A DNA stretch of 23,555 bases from Desulfobacula sp. (GCA_029940235.1 JAOZRI010000005.1:1-23555); one strand, 5' to 3'. Positions 1 through 8,327 are shown, counted from the first letter of the stretch. The notes: a model not told the origin generated them from the letters alone. Numbers and translations: made by a program.

Positions 1-244
1 TTGCCGGGCTCGGGGATTTATTAAAGGGGAAACTGCCTGAATAATTTCTATTTTTTCAAGTGATTGCAGCAAATGATGGTGCAATGCTCGTCTCGTAAGT
101 TTTTGATTTTATAAATTTTTAATGAAAAAGAAAAATCTGTAATTATATTACTTTTCAAACAATTCAAAATGAGTAATTATAAATTTTATGTTTTTTGCAC
201 ATATCTGAATTATTGTGTCTAATTTTTAGAGGACGATCATTGTT

Positions 245-613
245 GTGATCCATCTTATTTTTGCAAACAGCATCTTGATGGTGCATTTTACATTTATTCT
301 ATTTGTGGTGTTCGGCGGTTTGCTTGTGTTTTACAAGAAATGGATGCCATGGCTGCACATTCCTGCGCTTTCCTGGGCGGTACTGATTGAATTTTTCGGA
401 TGGATCTGTCCCCTGACACCTATGGAAAACCATTTCAGAGTCCTGGCCGGGCAAAGCGGTTATAATCAAGGGTTTATCCAACATTATTTATTAAAAATGA
501 TTTACCCTGACGGGCTGACTCGGCAGGTTCAGGTTCTTCTCGGATTAGGGGTATTGATTTTAAATTTACTTGTCTATGCTGTTTTTTTAAAAAAGAAAGG
601 AGCACTGAAATGA
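245..613 (+). CDS. DUF2784 family small integral membrane protein
   Basis: 122-residue membrane protein of unknown function. It matches my recollection of the DUF2784 family: an N-terminal hydrophobic helix (about residues 5-27), a second helix (about 37-53) running into the signature FFGWICPLTPMEN (about 50-62), a GYNQGFIQHYLL segment, and a C-terminal helix (about 98-116) ending in a basic KKKG tail. The length is normal for the family. The start is GTG at 245 with AGAGGA at 228-233 upstream, a rather long 11-base spacing. No ATG start is better placed. It converges on the motE-like gene with only 45 bases between the stops. Function is unknown and neighbours give no clue. The family call is secure; any role is not. 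Confidence 0.85.
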   Translation: MIHLIFANSILMVHFTFILFVVFGGLLVFYKKWMPWLHIPALSWAVLIEFFGWICPLTPMENHFRVLAGQSGYNQGFIQHYLLKMIYPDGLTRQVQVLLGLGVLILNLLVYAVFLKKKGALK

Positions 614-658
614 ATAAAGTCTCCATTACAGCAAAAACTTGTTCTGATTTTTAAGTTA

Positions 659-1306
659 TTATTTTCTTTTAAAAACAAGGCGTTCGCTGATTTTAGCTGC
701 CTTGGCACTATCCACAAAGGATAAAATATTAGCAGCAGATGATTCACGCATTCTTAAAAAGATTTCCTGGGCAACCTCAAGATTCATTTTGTCAACAATC
801 AGAGCTGCTTTTTTTGGTTTCATACCAGCATACATTTTTACAAGTCTGCCAATTTTTCTCTCATAGGCAGCATCTTTTTCCTGCTCTCTAAAACTTTTCT
901 GTTTTGTAAGAAGTACCATATCTTCTTTGATCTGTTTTTTTAAAGCTTTTAAATTTTCAAGTTTTTCGTCAATCTGTTCTTCAAAGGTTTCAAGCTCTTT
1001 TTTTGCCTGATTAAGATTCTCCTGCTCTTTCTCAATCAATATTTTTTTCTCTTCAAGCCCTCTTAAAACAACTTTTGCAGGGTCGGGACACTCGGGGCAT
1101 TCAGGACAGGGGTCTTCATCACTATTTTTTCCCTCTTTTTCTTTTTTTTGTGACGCTTCTTTTGAAGATTCTTCTTTTTTATCGCTTGCTGCAAAAACAT
1201 TTACTGTGCCCATAAACCAGGAAAAATCTTTATAATAAAAAGAGTCAAACATGGTAAAACAAAACAGAGTCATCCCGATATAGATTATTATTTTAAATTG
1301 TTTCAT
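659..1306 (-). CDS. MotE-like flagellar protein (MgtE N-terminal-type domain)
   Basis: 215 residues, last gene of the flagellar operon. One N-terminal hydrophobic segment (about 5-22) should anchor it with the rest outside the cytoplasm. A charged Lys/Glu/Ser stretch (41-64) follows, then a Cys-Pro repeat (C67, C70, C73), a long coiled coil (about 82-150), and a C-terminal helical domain (about 150-212, containing MKPKKAALIVDKMN and ILSFVDSAKAAKISERL) that resembles the MgtE N-terminal fold. This architecture and the place after fliJ match MotE, known in Helicobacter as a chaperone for the stator-associated protein MotC; no motC is in this window. The start ATG lies inside the end of fliJ (14-base overlap) with AAGGA nine bases upstream, so coupled translation is likely. 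It could equally be called an MgtE-domain or FlbB-like protein. Confidence 0.75.
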   Translation of the reverse strand: MKQFKIIIYIGMTLFCFTMFDSFYYKDFSWFMGTVNVFAASDKKEESSKEASQKKEKEGKNSDEDPCPECPECPDPAKVVLRGLEEKKILIEKEQENLNQAKKELETFEEQIDEKLENLKALKKQIKEDMVLLTKQKSFREQEKDAAYERKIGRLVKMYAGMKPKKAALIVDKMNLEVAQEIFLRMRESSAANILSFVDSAKAAKISERLVFKRK

Positions 1307-1751
1307 TGGATATTGTCCTTGCTGTTTTTAAGGATACAATCTCATCTAACTCTTTTTGCTCTATTTTGATGATTTCCTGATTGTACTTTAGCTTTAATTT
1401 TTCCTTGTAAAGCTCCATTGCCTTTTTATCAACACTTTTTTTCTTTAATTTAAGCAATCTCTCTCTAAGTAATTTATTTAATTGAATTTTCCTTAATTTC
1501 TCATCTTTAATACTATTTTGGACAGAGTCAAGGTAATCATGATATTGTCTGAATATGGAAGCATTGACACCTTTAGTAACAATATTATCAATCTGATCAG
1601 CACTCAGCTCCCATGTTTGTTTTAAATCCTTGATCTGTTTTTCACAATTTTTTACATTCATATGGGCTTTTGCAGTATTTTGCTGGGCAATTTTTTCAAG
1701 ATATTGTCTATAGTTCAGCAGCGGTTGTAATTTAAATTGAAAGCTTTTCAT
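1293..1751 (-). CDS. fliJ: flagellar export protein FliJ
   Basis: 152 residues, nearly all predicted coiled coil and rich in Lys, Glu, Gln and Leu, beginning FQFKLQPLLNYRQYLE as FliJ proteins do. In the family FliJ is the soluble central stalk of the flagellar type III export ATPase: it sits in the FliI hexamer and contacts the FlhA export gate and export chaperones. Length is typical (about 145-150). It lies directly after fliI with a five-base gap, and its 3' end overlaps the motE-like gene. No strong Shine-Dalgarno is visible before its ATG, so translation probably depends on coupling to fliI. Sequence conservation in this family is low, so position after fliI carries much of the call. Confidence 0.88.
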   Translation of the reverse strand: MKSFQFKLQPLLNYRQYLEKIAQQNTAKAHMNVKNCEKQIKDLKQTWELSADQIDNIVTKGVNASIFRQYHDYLDSVQNSIKDEKLRKIQLNKLLRERLLKLKKKSVDKKAMELYKEKLKLKYNQEIIKIEQKELDEIVSLKTARTISNETI

Positions 1752-1756
1752 TGTGA

Positions 1757-3142
1757 TTAAGCTTTACCTGTTTTTAATGCAGTTGATTTAATTTTATCTG
1801 ATTTTCTCCTGCCGGAAATACCTTTTAAAGCATTTTTTAAGCTCTCAACACTGGATACCATATCTATTTTCTGGTTCATATCCTGCCGTAACAATTGATT
1901 AATTCCCGGCATCAATTGCTTTGCTTCATCAACATCGGGATCAGAACCATCAATATATGCACCTATGGTTATCATATCTTCTGCATTTTTATATGCTGAG
2001 ACAATACCAAGGGCTCTTTCACGCACTGCTATATGCTCCTTTGTTGTCACATCCCTCATCACCCTTGAAATACTTGCCAAGACATCAATAGCGGGGTAAT
2101 GCCCCTTGTTTGCCAGATCCCTTGACAGGACAATATGGCCGTCAACAATTGATCTAACCGTATCTCCCACAGGATCATTTAAATCATCACCCTCAACAAG
2201 AACAGTATAAATACCAGTAATGGATCCACCGTTTTCCATATTTCCGGCCCTTTCAAGTAAGATTGGGATCTGAACAAAAAATGAAGGAGTATAGCCCCTT
2301 GATGTTGGAGGTTCTCCTGCTGCAAGGCCAACATCCCTTGAGGACATGGCAAAGCGTGTAATTGAATCCACCATCAATAATACATTTTTCCCCTGGTCTC
2401 TGAAATATTCAGCTATGGTTGTTGCAAGGTAAGCACCTCTTATTCTTACCAGAGGAGAAGAGTCTGAAGTTGCTGCAACAACAACGGATCGTTTTAGACC
2501 TTCCCTGCCAAGTGTATTATTGACAAAGTCCTTTACTTCCCTGCCCCTTTCTCCAATAAGACCTATGACTACAACATCAGCACCTGTATGTTTGGTCATC
2601 ATACCCATTAAAATACTTTTACCAATTCCAGAACCTGCCATAATAGCCATCCGCTGGCCTTTACCAAGGGTTATCATGCTGTTTATTGCAGCTACGCCAA
2701 CATCGAGTGCCTCTTTAATAGGAGCTCTATCCATTGGTCCTATGGGTTTTCCATATAAATTATATTCCTTGGTATATTCAATGGTTCCTTTACCATCTAT
2801 GGGTTTTCCCATACCATCAATAACTCTTCCAAGAAGCTGATCACACACCCCAACCATGGGGCTTGCTGCAATTGGAATAATTTTTGCTCCAAGGCTGACA
2901 CCTCTGATATCTCCATAGGGCATAAACAGGGCTTTCTCTTTTTTAAACCCTACAACTTCAGCTTTTACTGCAACTCCATGATCATTAATAATACTGCAAA
3001 GGCTTCCGATTCCCAGGCCAAGGCTGTCACCTTCAGCTATCAGTCCTATCACTTGAGATATCCTGCCTTCGGGTTGTATCGTGATGCACTGATCCACAGC
3101 CTTAAAGTATTTGTCAAAATCAATTTTATTCAACTGTTCCAA
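1757..3142 (-). CDS. fliI: flagellum-specific ATP synthase FliI (export ATPase)
   Basis: 461 residues, similar to F1-ATPase beta subunits. It hydrolyses ATP at the base of the flagellum to help unload substrates from chaperones during type III export. Visible motifs are the Walker A loop AGSGIGKS (169-176), the catalytic GERGREV (197-203), the Walker B strand VLLMVDSITRFA (254-265) and the family segment GEPPTSRGYTPS (276-287). The length is slightly above the usual 440. The start is a TTG at 3142 two bases after the fliH stop. No in-frame ATG lies upstream before a stop codon, and the next Met is far inside the beta-barrel domain. A second TTG at 3133, with GGAA just upstream, is the main alternative. 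Expression is probably coupled to fliH. Confidence 0.96.
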   Translation of the reverse strand: MEQLNKIDFDKYFKAVDQCITIQPEGRISQVIGLIAEGDSLGLGIGSLCSIINDHGVAVKAEVVGFKKEKALFMPYGDIRGVSLGAKIIPIAASPMVGVCDQLLGRVIDGMGKPIDGKGTIEYTKEYNLYGKPIGPMDRAPIKEALDVGVAAINSMITLGKGQRMAIMAGSGIGKSILMGMMTKHTGADVVVIGLIGERGREVKDFVNNTLGREGLKRSVVVAATSDSSPLVRIRGAYLATTIAEYFRDQGKNVLLMVDSITRFAMSSRDVGLAAGEPPTSRGYTPSFFVQIPILLERAGNMENGGSITGIYTVLVEGDDLNDPVGDTVRSIVDGHIVLSRDLANKGHYPAIDVLASISRVMRDVTTKEHIAVRERALGIVSAYKNAEDMITIGAYIDGSDPDVDEAKQLMPGINQLLRQDMNQKIDMVSSVESLKNALKGISGRRKSDKIKSTALKTGKA

Positions 3143-3144
3143 AA

Positions 3145-4152
3145 TTATGCAGTTCCCGCAGTTTTAATGGCTTCAAAGATGGCTTCAAGCCTTGACTCAA
3201 CATCTGACGAGATGGAAGCTGTTATTGTCTCTATTTTACACCCTCCTCTTTTAATGGAAGAATCTGACCGTACAGACACACTTGTTAAAGAGCCCACAGC
3301 TTCAAAAAACTCATCCTTAATCATCTCAATATATTCATAATCATCTGGGCAGACACTTAAAACCACTTCTTCTGCCTGAACAAGAGTTTTTAGAGCATCA
3401 ATAATAATGGGTTTAACAACTTCATCATCAATTTCCATGTGAGCCATGATAATTTTTTTTACAATCTGCTCCATAAGACAGATAATATTTGCTTCATATT
3501 TATCCACCAGAAGATCCAGGGTTTGATCTGCTGTTTTTAGAGAGTTCTCAAGTGAATTTATGATCTCAGCAGAATCTTTCCTGACTTGTGCCTCTCCTTT
3601 TTCTTCACCCTCTTTCATACCCTGGTCATAACCCTGTTTTGTCCCCTGTTCTACTCCTTTTTGTTCCCCTGCTTCAAACCCTTTTTCTTCACCTTTTTTT
3701 AATCCCTGGTCATAACCCTGCTCTTTTCCCAATTTAATGCCTTTTTCAAAACCTTCCCTATAGCCTTTCTCTTCCGGAGTCTCTTCGGGTTCAGCATATG
3801 GCTGATCTAAAGGTATTTCAGAATCATCTAAATCTGTACTACTGTTGCCTGATTCATCTGATTTCTCTGGCTCTTCAACTCCTCCTGATTTATCTGAGCT
3901 TTCAGGTTTTTCTTTTAGATCAAACAGAGGTTTAAAAACAATCTCTTCCTCCTCTTGTTGAAGATCATAAAGCGCTCTAAATTCATCCGCTTCTGTATGC
4001 TCAAATTCCGGTTTTTCAAACAAAGCTTTAAACCTATCAAAATCAGGTTTAGTCTCTTCAGTTCTGTTGGAATGCTCTTTATCAAAGTTTTCCAGCGAAC
4101 TTACAGCGATTGGCTCAAACTGGTCATTTGTACTATTAGACAAGGACATCAT
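3145..4152 (-). CDS. fliH: flagellar assembly protein FliH (export ATPase regulator)
   Basis: 335 residues. FliH is the peripheral stalk partner that holds FliI inactive and docks it at the C-ring through FliN. A glycine-repeat region with GxxxG spacing (about 130-186) precedes a C-terminal domain (about 195-330) resembling V/F-ATPase subunit E, the normal FliH order. The protein is about 100 residues longer than typical, owing to an acidic N-terminal extension (1-125) carrying three FKxLF-like motifs. I start it at the ATG at 4152 because AAGGG (4158-4162) lies five bases before it; a second ATG at 4149 is equally good, with eight-base spacing. A TTG at 4167 would add five residues but would place this ribosome site inside the gene. 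It overlaps the end of fliG by 14-17 bases. Confidence 0.92.
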   Translation of the reverse strand: MMSLSNSTNDQFEPIAVSSLENFDKEHSNRTEETKPDFDRFKALFEKPEFEHTEADEFRALYDLQQEEEEIVFKPLFDLKEKPESSDKSGGVEEPEKSDESGNSSTDLDDSEIPLDQPYAEPEETPEEKGYREGFEKGIKLGKEQGYDQGLKKGEEKGFEAGEQKGVEQGTKQGYDQGMKEGEEKGEAQVRKDSAEIINSLENSLKTADQTLDLLVDKYEANIICLMEQIVKKIIMAHMEIDDEVVKPIIIDALKTLVQAEEVVLSVCPDDYEYIEMIKDEFFEAVGSLTSVSVRSDSSIKRGGCKIETITASISSDVESRLEAIFEAIKTAGTA

Positions 4153-5155
4153 CTTTTCCCTTTCCAAGTGTTATAGTTCCATCAGCCTCAAGCTCCTTGG
4201 CTGCACGAACAACTGCCTGCTGGGATTCTTCAACCTCTGCAAGACGTATTGGACCCATGGCATCAAGATCATCTTTAAGCATCTCCCCTGCTCTCTGGGA
4301 AAGGTTGGAGAAAATTTTCTCTTTCATCTCATCTGTAGCGGTCTTAAGGGCATATGTCAGCTGCTGACCTTCAACCTTCTTTAAGATCTCTCTCATAGCA
4401 GTATCATCAATACTTGTAAGATCTTCAAATACAAACATTAAATTTCGTATATCATTGGCCATTTCCGGATTATCTTCTTCAACAAATTCCATGACTGCGT
4501 CTTCTGTTGTTTTATCCACTCCATTGATAATATCCACAAGCACCTGCAGACCGCCGGCTTTCCCGCCAGGCCCTACTGCACCGGATAGTTCAAGTTTTAA
4601 TGCTCTGTCAACATCTCTTACAACATCTTCGGAAATTTGACCTAATTTTGCAATTCTCATGGAGATATCACCTTTTAGATCATCTGAAAGGGACATTAAT
4701 ATTTCTGAAGATATTTCAGAAGGCATGTGTGCAAGGATCATTGCAATGGTCTGGGGATGCTCTCCTTCCACATAACCTGCAAGGGTTCCAACATTGATAT
4801 TCCTGCTCCAGATAAAGGGTTTATCCTGCTTTTTCTTTTCAAGATCATCGAGAACATTATCTGCATCCTGACCCTTTAAGGTATTTTTAACAATATTTTT
4901 AATAAAAGAGTCACTTTCAATGATCATCCTTGATTCGCCCTCAAATTTACCCACAAAATCAAGAGAGACTTCCTTTAACATTTCAGGAGTAATACTATCA
5001 ATTAAGGACATTTCAAATGCAACTTCACCGATTTCGTGTTCATTCATTTTATCAAATGCCTGGGTGGCATACTCTTCGCCCATGGACATGAGAAAAATAG
5101 CTGCTTTTGTTGGACCAGACATTTTTTTGATTTCTATTGTTTCAGTATCGGCCAT
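4136..5155 (-). CDS. fliG: flagellar motor switch protein FliG
   Basis: 339 residues, the usual FliG length. FliG forms the top of the C-ring, joins it to the FliF MS-ring, and takes torque from the stators. The N-terminal domain begins SGPTKAAIFLMSMGEE (13-28), the middle domain carries the diagnostic EHPQTIAMILAHM (132-144), and the C-terminal domain carries the charged helix region around FEDLTSIDDTAMREIL. The ATG lies two bases after the fliF stop, and a purine-rich GAGGAGGGTGAAGAG stretch at the fliF end can serve as the ribosome site, so coupling is likely. Its 3' end overlaps fliH. No missing domain is seen. Confidence 0.97.
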   Translation of the reverse strand: MADTETIEIKKMSGPTKAAIFLMSMGEEYATQAFDKMNEHEIGEVAFEMSLIDSITPEMLKEVSLDFVGKFEGESRMIIESDSFIKNIVKNTLKGQDADNVLDDLEKKKQDKPFIWSRNINVGTLAGYVEGEHPQTIAMILAHMPSEISSEILMSLSDDLKGDISMRIAKLGQISEDVVRDVDRALKLELSGAVGPGGKAGGLQVLVDIINGVDKTTEDAVMEFVEEDNPEMANDIRNLMFVFEDLTSIDDTAMREILKKVEGQQLTYALKTATDEMKEKIFSNLSQRAGEMLKDDLDAMGPIRLAEVEESQQAVVRAAKELEADGTITLGKGKDDVLV

Positions 5156-5157
5156 GA

Positions 5158-6873
5158 CTACTCTTCACCCTCCTCATGAATTGCACTTATCCAGCCCTTA
5201 AGGATATTCACAGTTTTATCAAGATCTTTATTGGCATAATATTTGGCTTTTTCACTGGCAGACATATTAGTCAAATATGATACACGTTCTGATGCACTCA
5301 TTCCCTTAATAAAGCCTTCTTTCTGTTCCTGGGTCATGAGATCCAGATACTCTTTTTGCTGTTTTGCATCCATCTCTATAAATTCAGGTTCTTTCTCTTC
5401 TGCTTCAAGCAAAGCAAGTTCTTCAGGAGAAGGCAGGGCTTCGTGTTCAACACTTGTTTTAATTTCTTTCACAGTTTTTATAATGGGTCGTATGACAAGG
5501 AGAAACAATAATATTACAAGAAGAAGATTGGCGATGGTTCTGCCATACTCTTTTTGAACCATCTTCAAACCCGTAAGGGCTGGTTCTGCTTCAAGCTGCC
5601 CAATGGAAGCAAAGGGGAAACACTCCATGGATACCTGGTCGCTGCGGTTTTCATTGTACCCCATGGCTTTAATAACAATATTTTCAAACTGTTTCATCTC
5701 TTCATTGGACCTTGGTACATACACGGTTTTTTGATTACCGCTTTCATCGGTTTTATTTTCATATTTTCCATCCACCACCGCTGCCACGGAGAGTCTGGTT
5801 AAAACTGCCATGGGCTTTTTGGTCTCTCTGATTCTTTTGCTGATCTCATAATTAAATGTATCATCTTTTTTATCAACAAGTTCATTGTTTAATTCTTCTT
5901 CAAGATTCTCATCTCCAACTATTGGATTGACACTGGATGGGGTTGGAATTTGCTGTGAGCCGGAGTTGATTATTTCTGCCCTGTTTTTCCTGCTTCTGAC
6001 AAATTCACCACCCCTTTCAAATGGATCATAAATTTCTTCATTCATACTGTTTTTTGAAAAATCCATTTCCGAGGTCACCCTGACAATAGCCTTATCCTTA
6101 CCCACAATTCTTTCAAGCATTGTCTGAATTCTTTTAGTTAGGTTTTCTTCATATCTAACCTTATATTTATACTGGGCATCGGCAAAATTCCGGGCGCTTA
6201 TCTTGGCCTGTTCTTCTTCAGACTTACCTTCAAAAAGAATTCTGCCGGCTGTATCAACAATGGTAACAAGTTTTGGGGTTAAATCCTGGATGGAGCTTGC
6301 CACAAGATGGGCAATGGCTGCAACTTCTTCTTGCTCAAGATCTGAAATCAGCTCCAATAAAATAGAAGCCGATGGTTGTTTAATCTCTTCAACAAATACA
6401 GAATCTTTAGGCATAACAATCATGACTCGAGCGGTTTTAACTTCATCAAAGGCAGCAATTGTTCTTGCAAGCTCTCCTTGAATGGCTCTTGTTTTATTTA
6501 TTTTCTGAACAAACTCAGTTGTTCCAAATTCATTTTTATCAAATATTTCAAATCCGACACCGCCGCCTTTGGGGATTCCCTCTTTTGCCATGGTTAGCCT
6601 TACATCATAAACAATATCTTCAGGCACCATAATTGTTGTGCCATCCCCTGTAAGTCTGTAAGGAGTATTTGATGTTTTCAGCTGATCAACAACCAATGCA
6701 GCATCATCTTTTGAAAGTCCTGTATAAGCAGTTTTAAACTGAGTTTTATTGGCCCAGATAAACATGGTTGTAAATCCTGCAACAACAACCATTACAACAA
6801 TACCCAAGGCAATTTTTTTAGACATGGACATCTCTTTAAATGTCGTAATTGTTTTTTCAACGACTGGATTCAT
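5158..6873 (-). CDS. fliF: flagellar MS-ring protein FliF
   Basis: About 571 residues. FliF is the inner-membrane ring on which the flagellum and its export apparatus are built. The first membrane helix (about 20-42, KIALGIVVMVVVAGFTTMFIW) is followed by the YscJ-like periplasmic ring domains, including the segment TGLSKDDAALVVDQL, then a disordered loop containing QQIPTPSSVNP. The second membrane helix (NLLLVILLFLLVIRPI) precedes an acidic cytoplasmic tail that binds FliG. I chose the ATG at 6873 with GGAG 12 bases upstream, giving MNPVVEKTIT. In-frame alternatives are ATG 6891 and TTG 6906 (with AAGG four bases before it), neither clearly better. A 98-base AT-rich gap separates it from fliE. 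Confidence 0.95.
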   Translation of the reverse strand: MNPVVEKTITTFKEMSMSKKIALGIVVMVVVAGFTTMFIWANKTQFKTAYTGLSKDDAALVVDQLKTSNTPYRLTGDGTTIMVPEDIVYDVRLTMAKEGIPKGGGVGFEIFDKNEFGTTEFVQKINKTRAIQGELARTIAAFDEVKTARVMIVMPKDSVFVEEIKQPSASILLELISDLEQEEVAAIAHLVASSIQDLTPKLVTIVDTAGRILFEGKSEEEQAKISARNFADAQYKYKVRYEENLTKRIQTMLERIVGKDKAIVRVTSEMDFSKNSMNEEIYDPFERGGEFVRSRKNRAEIINSGSQQIPTPSSVNPIVGDENLEEELNNELVDKKDDTFNYEISKRIRETKKPMAVLTRLSVAAVVDGKYENKTDESGNQKTVYVPRSNEEMKQFENIVIKAMGYNENRSDQVSMECFPFASIGQLEAEPALTGLKMVQKEYGRTIANLLLVILLFLLVIRPIIKTVKEIKTSVEHEALPSPEELALLEAEEKEPEFIEMDAKQQKEYLDLMTQEQKEGFIKGMSASERVSYLTNMSASEKAKYYANKDLDKTVNILKGWISAIHEEGEE

Positions 6874-7004
6874 AACTTCATCTCGCTCCATCTTAATCTT
6901 AAACAATAAACCTTACAACTCACTATAATAATTAAATTACACACGTTTTTATCATATTGGAATTTTCTATCTTCTATTATTTTCTTGTCTCTTATTGCCT
7001 ATTT

Positions 7005-7295
7005 CTATACCTGCATTCGCATGACTTCATTATATGCACTCATAACTTTATTTCTGACCTGTGCCAGAATTTTCAATGATGTCTCTGCCTTACCAAGTGC
7101 CATCATGCCCTCATGGATGCCCATCTCTCCTTGAATAACCTTTTCAATGGAATCATCTGCTATATGCTGTTTTTTATTTACATCTTTAATGGCTGCTTCA
7201 ATTCTTTGGGCAAATTCAGGATTATGCCTGCTTATTCTATTTGACAGGGGTTCAGTATTCAAAGAAATTGGATTGATGCCTTCTATTCGAGCCAT
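7005..7295 (-). CDS. fliE: flagellar hook-basal body protein FliE
   Basis: 96 residues. FliE links the MS-ring to the proximal rod and is needed for early export. The start is unspecialised, but the second half, with FAQRIEAAIKDVNKKQHIAD, the MGIHEGMMALGKAETSLKILAQVRNK helix pair and the ending YNEVMRMQV, is characteristic. A near-ideal ribosome site, AAGGAG, stands six to seven bases before the ATG. It lies between flgC (16 bases) and fliF (131 bases to the chosen start), the usual flgB-flgC-fliE-fliF order. Confidence 0.95.
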   Translation of the reverse strand: MARIEGINPISLNTEPLSNRISRHNPEFAQRIEAAIKDVNKKQHIADDSIEKVIQGEMGIHEGMMALGKAETSLKILAQVRNKVMSAYNEVMRMQV

Positions 7296-7310
7296 GCTGA
7301 TCTCCTTATG

Positions 7311-7808
7311 TTATCTACCTATCTCAAGTGCTTTGAGAATCATATCTTTTGTAGTGGAAAGAGCTGTTACGCTTGCTTCATAGCTGCGTTTTGCCACAAG
7401 CATATCTGCAATTTCCGTTAGATGATCCACATTGGGCATTTTTACATAACCTGTAACAGGATCAGCATCGGGATGTGCTGGATTGTGAACAAGCCTGAAA
7501 TCTTCCTGGGATCTTATTATCTGATCAACTCTCACTCCGGTCCCATTATCTCTCTTCTTTTCAGAATCAAACTCAATTGGGGAAAGCTCTATGCCTGCCT
7601 GCTGTTGTTTTAATTGTTTCCTTTCAATTACACTTTTAAAAGAATCAATATCATCGCCCTTAAAAACAACCATTTTTCTTCTGTATGGCCCACCCTCTTT
7701 TGACCTTGTGGTATCAACATTTGCAAGATTTTCTGCTATTACATTCATCTTGGTTCTGTGGGCTGCAAGTGCTGTTCCGCTAATTTTTGATGCAGTTAAA
7801 AGATCCAT
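7311..7808 (-). CDS. flgC: flagellar proximal rod protein FlgC
   Basis: 165 residues. FlgC is a proximal rod component exported across the inner membrane. The N-terminal rod-family helix contains the ANVDTTRS motif (about 30-37), followed by GGPYRRK and the loop region. The end, MPNVDHLTEIADMLVAKRSYEASV, is the standard C-terminal rod helix. Length is slightly above the common 135-150 residues because of a Gln/Lys/Glu-rich insertion (about 60-90). The ATG is preceded by GGGAGG, ten bases upstream, formed by the last codons of flgB. The genes are three bases apart, so coupling is likely. Confidence 0.96.
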   Translation of the reverse strand: MDLLTASKISGTALAAHRTKMNVIAENLANVDTTRSKEGGPYRRKMVVFKGDDIDSFKSVIERKQLKQQQAGIELSPIEFDSEKKRDNGTGVRVDQIIRSQEDFRLVHNPAHPDADPVTGYVKMPNVDHLTEIADMLVAKRSYEASVTALSTTKDMILKALEIGR

Positions 7809-7811
7809 AAT

Positions 7812-8222
7812 TTATCTGCCTCCCTCATCGATTGAATATTGCAGTATTTTCATTTTGCGCAGCAACATTTCTGTTGTTGCACGATATTTAATATTATTTT
7901 CCATAAGATTCATCATCTGTGTATCTATATTCACGGTATCAAGATGATAGATATCAACATCCCGGATGCTTTCCTCTTTCATGGAAAAGGACTCTTCACC
8001 ATTGGCAGGCAAATGTTTATGGTGGGTTTTATCAAGAGAAGCCTGTTCTTTTTCACCCATTGCACGTTTCAATGTCCTGTTAAAGTCAAGATCCTGGGGA
8101 TTGTATCCAATGGTATCCATATTGGCGATATTTCCTGCAATAAGATTATGTCTTTTTGCTGAAATATTTAATGCCTTTTCAATCATCTTTGAAGTACGAC
8201 CAAAAATTCTTGAATCTGCCAT
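7812..8222 (-). CDS. flgB: flagellar proximal rod protein FlgB, first gene of the operon
   Basis: 136 residues, typical for FlgB, a proximal rod subunit. The N-terminal helix contains the rod-family motif AGNIANMDTIGYNPQDL (about 29-45), and the C-terminal helix contains NIDTQMMNLMENNIKYRATTEMLLRKM. The ATG has GAGG five bases upstream. It is the promoter-proximal gene of a nine-gene operon that runs to the motE-like gene. A sigma-54 promoter (8301-8317), an IHF-type site and a dyad lie just upstream. The leader from the predicted start point is about 68 bases. Confidence 0.96.
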   Translation of the reverse strand: MADSRIFGRTSKMIEKALNISAKRHNLIAGNIANMDTIGYNPQDLDFNRTLKRAMGEKEQASLDKTHHKHLPANGEESFSMKEESIRDVDIYHLDTVNIDTQMMNLMENNIKYRATTEMLLRKMKILQYSIDEGGR

Positions 8223-8300
8223 TTTACCTCTCTTTTCTTAATATAAATACAATTATTTTTTACATACAATTACCTTAATAATATCTTAAATTTATATCAC

Positions 8301-8317
8301 TGCAATTTATATGCCGA
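8301..8317 (-). promoter_or_regulatory. sigma-54 (-24/-12) promoter for flgB operon
   Basis: Read on the - strand the site is TCGGCATATAAATTGCA. It has the required GG (8315-8314) and GC (8303-8302) with exactly ten bases between them, and it matches TGGCAC-N5-TTGCA at GGCA and TTGCA. Transcription would begin near 8291. The upstream gene encodes a sigma-54 activator, which fits known flagellar hierarchies in proteobacteria. Based on consensus reading only. Confidence 0.8.
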
Positions 8318-8327
8318 TTTCTAATTC

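Noticed and set aside
3..44. Open frame ending AGLGDLLKGKLPE followed by TAA at the left edge, a possible gene tail
   Set aside because: Only 13 codons are visible and the other frames also stop nearby; too short to support a partial gene.
610..654. 14-codon ATG frame overlapping the DUF2784 stop (ATGA), a possible leader or gene remnant
   Set aside because: Too short, no recognisable product, and followed at once by the convergent gene; most likely chance.
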